From: an uncultured Eubacteriales bacterium
GTDB taxonomy: Bacteria > Bacillota_A > Clostridia > Peptostreptococcales > Anaerovoracaceae
Length of the DNA stretch: 9,388 nt
Assembly: GCA_902790885.1 (NCBI GenBank)
Contig: CADATR010000061.1
Location: 1 to 9,388 of the forward strand
Reading direction: 5' to 3'
Each line of letters opens with the position of its first letter. Within the stretch, counting starts at the first letter, position 1. This document shows, piece after piece, positions 6,183 through 9,388 of the stretch. The notes under the pieces were generated by a model. The model saw nothing but the letters and a program-made list of their open reading frames with translations. It did no database searches and was not told where the DNA came from. Position numbers and translations under genes: made by a program.

Positions 6183-6653
6183 ATGATAATAGATAATCTC
6201 ACATTCAGACAGGCCACTGTTGAAGACATACCCGATCTGATCGGTTGCAGGATAAGACAGCTGATCGACGAGGGCCAGTCTCCGGATAAAGACATTGCTG
6301 CATCAAATACAGAATACTTCCGCGAGTATATGGAAAGCGGACAGATGGAGGAGTGGGTATGTGAGGATTCCGGCAGAGTCATAGCGACAGGGGCTATACT
6401 CTGGTTCAGATTCCCGCCTTCGTTCACAAACGGCGAAGGTCTGAAGGCGTATATCACCAATATCTACACCGATCCGGACTACCGCGGCAGAGGCATTGCT
6501 CCGGCCATGCTGAAAATACTCGAGCAAAGAGCAAGAGAAGCCGGCGTGTGCCGCATATGGCTCGAGGCATCAAAATGGGGCAAGCCGGTATATAAGAAAT
6601 ACGGATTTGAGGAAAACGATACTATACTGACGATCGAGACAGAGGATAAATAA
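6183..6653 (+). CDS. GNAT family N-acetyltransferase
   Basis: The 156-residue product fits a single GNAT domain, which transfers an acetyl group from acetyl-CoA to an amine. Motif A, the CoA pyrophosphate loop, is clear: NIYTDPDYRGRGIAPAML at about 93-110 with RGRGIA at 101-106. It is preceded by the beta-strand GRVIATGAILWF (64-75) and followed by WLEASKWGKPVYKKYGFEE (126-144), the usual C-terminal motif B with its YKKYGF turn. The substrate cannot be told. GGGAA (6171-6175) about eight bases before the ATG serves as ribosome binding site. It starts 57 bases behind the restriction-type gene with no terminator between, and it ends 6 bases before the carbonic anhydrase, so it heads a dense gene train. 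Confidence 0.9.
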   Translation: MIIDNLTFRQATVEDIPDLIGCRIRQLIDEGQSPDKDIAASNTEYFREYMESGQMEEWVCEDSGRVIATGAILWFRFPPSFTNGEGLKAYITNIYTDPDYRGRGIAPAMLKILEQRAREAGVCRIWLEASKWGKPVYKKYGFEENDTILTIETEDK

Positions 6654-6659
6654 AAGACT

Positions 6660-7217
6660 ATGATCGATGCAAAGGAAGCCAGACAAAGGCTCATAGACGG
6701 CAATCTTAAATACATAGGCGCTGAGATCGCTAAGGGAGATATTTCTCCTGCGGTCCGCAGGCACACGGCAGAGAACGGTCAGCACCCGTACGCGATAATC
6801 ATTACATGCTCGGACTCCCGCGTTATTCCTGAGAGCATTTTCTCAGCGGGCATAGGCGAGCTCTTCGTGGTCAGAGTGGCGGGCAATGTCATAGATGATC
6901 ACCAGCTCGGAAGCATCGAGTATGCCGCTGATCACCTGGGGACAAAGCTCATACTCGTTCTGGGCCATACAGGCTGCGGAGCGGTAGACTCCGCTATAAA
7001 AGGCCATGCCGGCGGTTTCATAGACTCTATAATAAAAGACATATCGCTGGCCATCGGAGGCGAGACAGATCCGTACAGGGCAAGCTGCCTCAACGTTAAG
7101 CACGGGGTGGAAGTCATCAGGCACGAGCTTGAGATACATCCGGTGCACGATCCGGATGGGCTTGAAGTCGCAGGCGCGATCTATGACATAGAAAGCGGAA
7201 ACGTGGAATTCATATAG
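6660..7217 (+). CDS. Beta-class carbonic anhydrase
   Basis: The enzyme interconverts CO2 and bicarbonate in the cytosol. The zinc ligands of the beta class are all present: Cys50 in CSDSR, His103 and Cys106 in GHTGCGAV. The Asp52-Arg54 pair of CSDSR, which orients the zinc-bound water, is also intact. At 185 residues it is a compact member, close to the short bacterial and archaeal plant-type or cab-type enzymes. The start ATG lies 6 bases behind the GNAT stop. The best ribosome binding site, AGAGG at 6641-6645 inside the GNAT gene, is 14 bases away, so translation may depend on coupling. In anaerobes such enzymes commonly supply bicarbonate to carboxylases; no carboxylase is near here. Confidence 0.93.
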   Translation: MIDAKEARQRLIDGNLKYIGAEIAKGDISPAVRRHTAENGQHPYAIIITCSDSRVIPESIFSAGIGELFVVRVAGNVIDDHQLGSIEYAADHLGTKLILVLGHTGCGAVDSAIKGHAGGFIDSIIKDISLAIGGETDPYRASCLNVKHGVEVIRHELEIHPVHDPDGLEVAGAIYDIESGNVEFI

Positions 7218-7228
7218 GAGGAATTAAA

Positions 7229-7522
7229 ATGATAGTACTGAATGTAACATATAAGTGCAAACCAGGCATGAGGGAGAAGTTCCGCGAAGCGCTCAGTACT
7301 GAGGGCCTCGATGCTGCCTGCAGAGCGGAAGACGGCAATTTCAAATATGATTATTACATGTCAACCGATTCAGACGATGAGATGCTGCTTGTAGAAAAGT
7401 GGCGCGATGCAGAGGCTCTTGCCGCTCATCAGGGGCAGGCTCACTTCAAGAGAATTGGAGAGCTCAAGGGCGACTTCGTAGAGGAAGCAGTTTTAGAGAA
7501 GTACATATCGGATAATGCGTAA
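7229..7522 (+). CDS. Antibiotic biosynthesis monooxygenase (ABM/YgiN-type) domain protein
   Basis: The 97-residue product has the length and pattern of single-domain ABM proteins, dimeric ferredoxin-like folds that include the quinol monooxygenase YgiN and heme-degrading relatives. Visible features are the first strand MIVLNVTYKCKPG, the helix MREKFREAL, the central strands FKYDYYMSTDSDDEMLLVEKW and the helix pattern DAEALAAHQGQAHFKRI, which matches the family's E.W.d.eAl..H...pHf signature. The substrate is unknown, and several family members in anaerobes may not use oxygen. AGGAGG (7216-7221), which overlaps the carbonic anhydrase stop codon, lies seven bases before the ATG, so this is the best-translated start of the cluster. 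Its end overlaps the dinB start by 8 bases. Confidence 0.85.
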   Translation: MIVLNVTYKCKPGMREKFREALSTEGLDAACRAEDGNFKYDYYMSTDSDDEMLLVEKWRDAEALAAHQGQAHFKRIGELKGDFVEEAVLEKYISDNA

Positions 7523-8753
7523 GGAAAGGCCACAGATAATCATTCATGTGGATATGGATGCGTTTTACGCGTCCGTAGAGGTAAGAGACGATCCGTCACT
7601 GGCTGGCAAGCCGCTCATCATAGGCTCGCTTCCGAGTGAGCGCGGAGTAGTCGCCACCTGCAGCTATGAGGCGAGGAAGTACGGCGTCCATTCCGCCATG
7701 AATATCAAGGAGGCGTACAGGCGCTGCCCGCAGGGCATCTATATGCATCCCAACTTCGAAAAGTACAGGGCTGTGTCGGGGCAGCTGCGGAGGATATGGT
7801 ACGATTATGCCGTTAAGATGGAGCCTATAGCGCTCGATGAAGCCTATCTTGATGTAACATACAGTGCCGGCAGCTTTGAGCGCGCGGGAGAGATGGCGCG
7901 TGAGATAAAGGCCCGCACCAGAAGCGAGCTGGGCCTCACTTGCTCAGTAGGCGTGGCCTACTCAAAGACGGCGGCGAAGACTGCAAGCGAAGAGAAGAAG
8001 CCCGACGGATATTTTGAGATAAAGACGGCGCAGGACTTCGTCGATCTCATGATAGACCGCGAGGTGAGATCGCTGTACACCGTAGGAGCGAAGACTGCCG
8101 AGAAGCTGAACCGGATAGGCATATACACGGTGCGCGACATACAGGACCGCAAGGATGAGATAATAGAGCGATTCGGCAAGCACGGGCAGCTTATTACAGA
8201 GCTTGCGTTCGGCATCGATGAGCGTAAAGTGGTAGAATATAAGCCTGAGGACGCCAAGTCGCTGAGCCGCGAGGTAACGTTCCAGGAGGATACCGACAAT
8301 TACCGCATGCTCGACGATGTGCTGGTGCTGCTGGCGCTTTCGGTCGAAGACAGAGCGAGGCGGCACGGTGTGCACGGAAAGGGAGTCACGCTCAAGCTGA
8401 CTTACGCAGACATGCAGAGCATCACAAGATCGAGATCCATCACCGCGGAAGACAACGCGGCGACCATATACAGCGAAACATCGAGGCTGCTCGATCAGGT
8501 AGAGAAGCGCCCTGTGAGGCTTATCGGCGCAGGCCTTTACAATCTTTCTCCTTACGAAGGCAGGCAGCTGACTCTTGACGACTATATGAAAGACCCCGAA
8601 GCCGAAAGGCAGGAGGTTATAGACCGCAAGCTTCAGGAGCTGCAGGCCAGGTACGGACTGGACTTTGCCGGCCACGTCGATGACATACTGCATGGCACGG
8701 TGCTTTACCGGACGATAGAATATATGCGCAAGCATTTCAATGACAATAAATGA
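7515..8753 (+). CDS. dinB: DNA polymerase IV (Y-family translesion polymerase)
   Basis: This 412-residue protein is a low-fidelity polymerase that copies past damaged bases. The palm begins with IIHVDMDAFYASVE, giving metal-binding Asp13 and the steric-gate position Tyr18. The second metal site is Asp108-Glu109 in IALDEAYLD. The fingers motif VVATCSYEARKYGVHSAM lies at about 45-62, and GVAYSKTAAKTASEEKKPDGY at about 146-166 replaces the usual SxNKxxAKxAS stretch. Helix-hairpin-helix residues follow at about 185-220, and the little-finger domain lies at about 245-350. The C-terminal tail contains QLTLDDY, similar to the QLxLF-type beta-clamp peptide. It starts within the end of the ABM gene in the overlap ATGCGTAA and has only a weak ribosome binding site, so translational coupling is likely. 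I found no LexA box upstream of the cluster. Confidence 0.94.
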   Translation: MRKERPQIIIHVDMDAFYASVEVRDDPSLAGKPLIIGSLPSERGVVATCSYEARKYGVHSAMNIKEAYRRCPQGIYMHPNFEKYRAVSGQLRRIWYDYAVKMEPIALDEAYLDVTYSAGSFERAGEMAREIKARTRSELGLTCSVGVAYSKTAAKTASEEKKPDGYFEIKTAQDFVDLMIDREVRSLYTVGAKTAEKLNRIGIYTVRDIQDRKDEIIERFGKHGQLITELAFGIDERKVVEYKPEDAKSLSREVTFQEDTDNYRMLDDVLVLLALSVEDRARRHGVHGKGVTLKLTYADMQSITRSRSITAEDNAATIYSETSRLLDQVEKRPVRLIGAGLYNLSPYEGRQLTLDDYMKDPEAERQEVIDRKLQELQARYGLDFAGHVDDILHGTVLYRTIEYMRKHFNDNK

Positions 8754-8765
8754 GAGAGGACTAAG

Positions 8766-9305
8766 ATGAGAGATTTTGAGGATTATCTGGAAAAGGCTAT
8801 GGACATGGCAGAGGAAGCCGGTGAGATAGCTAAGAAGGCCGCCGGAGAAGCGGTCGACAAGGTAAAAGAGTTCACTGAAGAGGGCGGAAAGGCCAGAGAG
8901 CTCGTAAAGAATGCGAAGGAAGAGGCGGCAGCCGTGAGCTTCGGCGCAAAAGAAAAGGTGCAGGGCATGCTGCAGGACGCGAAAGCTATCAAGGAGATCA
9001 AGCAGGGGATCGCTGAGCTTGAGGCTCTGCCTGAGATAGAAGGATCCATCCTGTACACGATGGAGAAGGAGACACTGTCGCACAGTCTGCGCTCACTTGC
9101 GCTTCTTATAGATGACAGCAGGCTCGATAACGCCTCGGTTGAAGAAGAGATCAGGAAGGTCATGGTAAAAGTGGTTCCTGATGCAGAGCAGGCAGGCGGG
9201 CAGGCTCAGCAGAAAACAGAAGAAGAGCTGGCGATGGAAAACGCCAGGATGATAGCCTATAATTCCTGCGTAAGAGCGCTTGGAACACTCGGGCAGAATA
9301 AGTAG
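8766..9305 (+). CDS. Ala/Glu/Lys-rich helical protein of unknown function
   Basis: The 179-residue product has no signal peptide or membrane segment. Residues 1-90 are almost entirely helix-forming (Ala, Glu, Lys), with heptad-like repeats such as AEEAGEIAKKAAGEAVDKVKE, so a coiled coil or an amphipathic bundle is likely. Residues 95-140 form a more ordered part with SILYTMEKETLSHSLRSLALLI. A Gln/Gly linker near 141-152 leads to a last helix. The composition recalls late-embryogenesis-abundant or YtxH-like proteins, but that is a resemblance, not a family call. GAGAGGA (8754-8760) lies five bases before the ATG and directly behind the dinB stop, so it is part of the dinB transcript. Confidence 0.75.
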   Translation: MRDFEDYLEKAMDMAEEAGEIAKKAAGEAVDKVKEFTEEGGKARELVKNAKEEAAAVSFGAKEKVQGMLQDAKAIKEIKQGIAELEALPEIEGSILYTMEKETLSHSLRSLALLIDDSRLDNASVEEEIRKVMVKVVPDAEQAGGQAQQKTEEELAMENARMIAYNSCVRALGTLGQNK

Positions 9306-9335
9306 ACTGTTATCCGGGCCATCAAGGGGGGGACT

Positions 9336-9388
9336 ATGGATCCTGTAATCATCAACAAGGAAAAATGCATAGGCTGCGGGCTTTGCGC
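9336..9388 (+). CDS. 4Fe-4S ferredoxin-type protein, N-terminal fragment cut by the window end
   Basis: Only the first 17 complete codons are in the window: MDPVIINKEKCIGCGLC. The CxxCxxC run is the start of a 4Fe-4S cluster-binding motif of the bacterial ferredoxin type. A purine-rich AAGGGGGGG (9324-9332) lies just before the ATG. In Clostridia this beginning is shared by small ferredoxins, by nitroreductases with an N-terminal ferredoxin domain and by polyferredoxin-type oxidoreductases; the rest of the gene is needed to choose. It starts 30 bases behind the helical protein with no terminator between, so it may be in the same operon. Confidence 0.8.
   Translation, partial: MDPVIINKEKCIGCGLC

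Noticed and set aside
6100..6185. LexA-type operator before the dinB-containing gene train
   Set aside because: No GAAC-N4-GTTC-like palindrome was found between 6100 and 6185 or directly before dinB.
7962..9083. A 373-codon open frame on the minus strand across dinB and the next gene
   Set aside because: It lies antisense to two well-supported genes, its translation is Leu/Arg/His-rich without domain features, and it has no convincing ribosome site. It is a shadow of the GC-biased codons on the + strand.

Overview
The window looks like a chromosomal segment of a low-to-mid GC Gram-positive anaerobe, most likely class Clostridia. The evidence is strong AGGAGG-type ribosome binding sites, frequent AGA/AGG and ATA codons, sigma-A promoters with TG-extended -10 boxes, and gene types common in gut or oral Clostridia (glutathione peroxidase with the LPLYTYLKSQKG signature, small ferredoxin-type protein). 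This assignment is by feel and is not firm below class level. All supported genes lie on the + strand.

Region 1 (1-1175): a mostly non-coding start holds a promoter and a strongly folded RNA leader (about 154-244) whose second hairpin is followed by five T. Immediately behind it lies a good ribosome binding site and a 19-codon ORF for a hydrophobic peptide. A second, near-consensus promoter then drives a histidine-phosphatase (phosphoglycerate mutase-like) gene that ends at a clear intrinsic terminator.

Region 2 (1176-2941): a 65-residue protein of unknown function, a long GC-rich inverted repeat, a promoter and a small FMN nitroreductase, then an unknown six-helix membrane protein.

Region 3 (2942-6126): directly behind the stop codon of the membrane protein lies, in the same frame, the C-terminal 82 codons of a glutathione peroxidase with no N-terminal half: a gene remnant and a likely rearrangement junction. 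After a 140-base gap with a small inverted repeat comes a 931-residue protein with an N-terminal phospholipase-D-type nuclease domain, a superfamily 2 helicase core and a DUF3427-type C-terminus. This is the architecture of SauUSI, the type IV (modification-dependent) restriction enzyme of Staphylococcus aureus. The gene is visibly AT-richer than its surroundings and lacks a Shine-Dalgarno sequence. It is the main accessory, probably transferred, element here.

Region 4 (6127-9388): a tightly packed gene train with 6-30 base gaps and one 8-base overlap: GNAT acetyltransferase, beta-carbonic anhydrase, YgiN-type antibiotic biosynthesis monooxygenase, DNA polymerase IV (dinB), an Ala/Glu/Lys-rich helical protein of unknown function, and the start of a 4Fe-4S ferredoxin-type protein cut by the window end. 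These are probably co-transcribed, but their functions do not form one pathway.

The points most worth following are the SauUSI-like enzyme next to a disrupted gene, the 5' leader RNA with mutually exclusive hairpins, and the 19-residue peptide behind it. I saw no CRISPR array, tRNA, rRNA, transposase or integrase.
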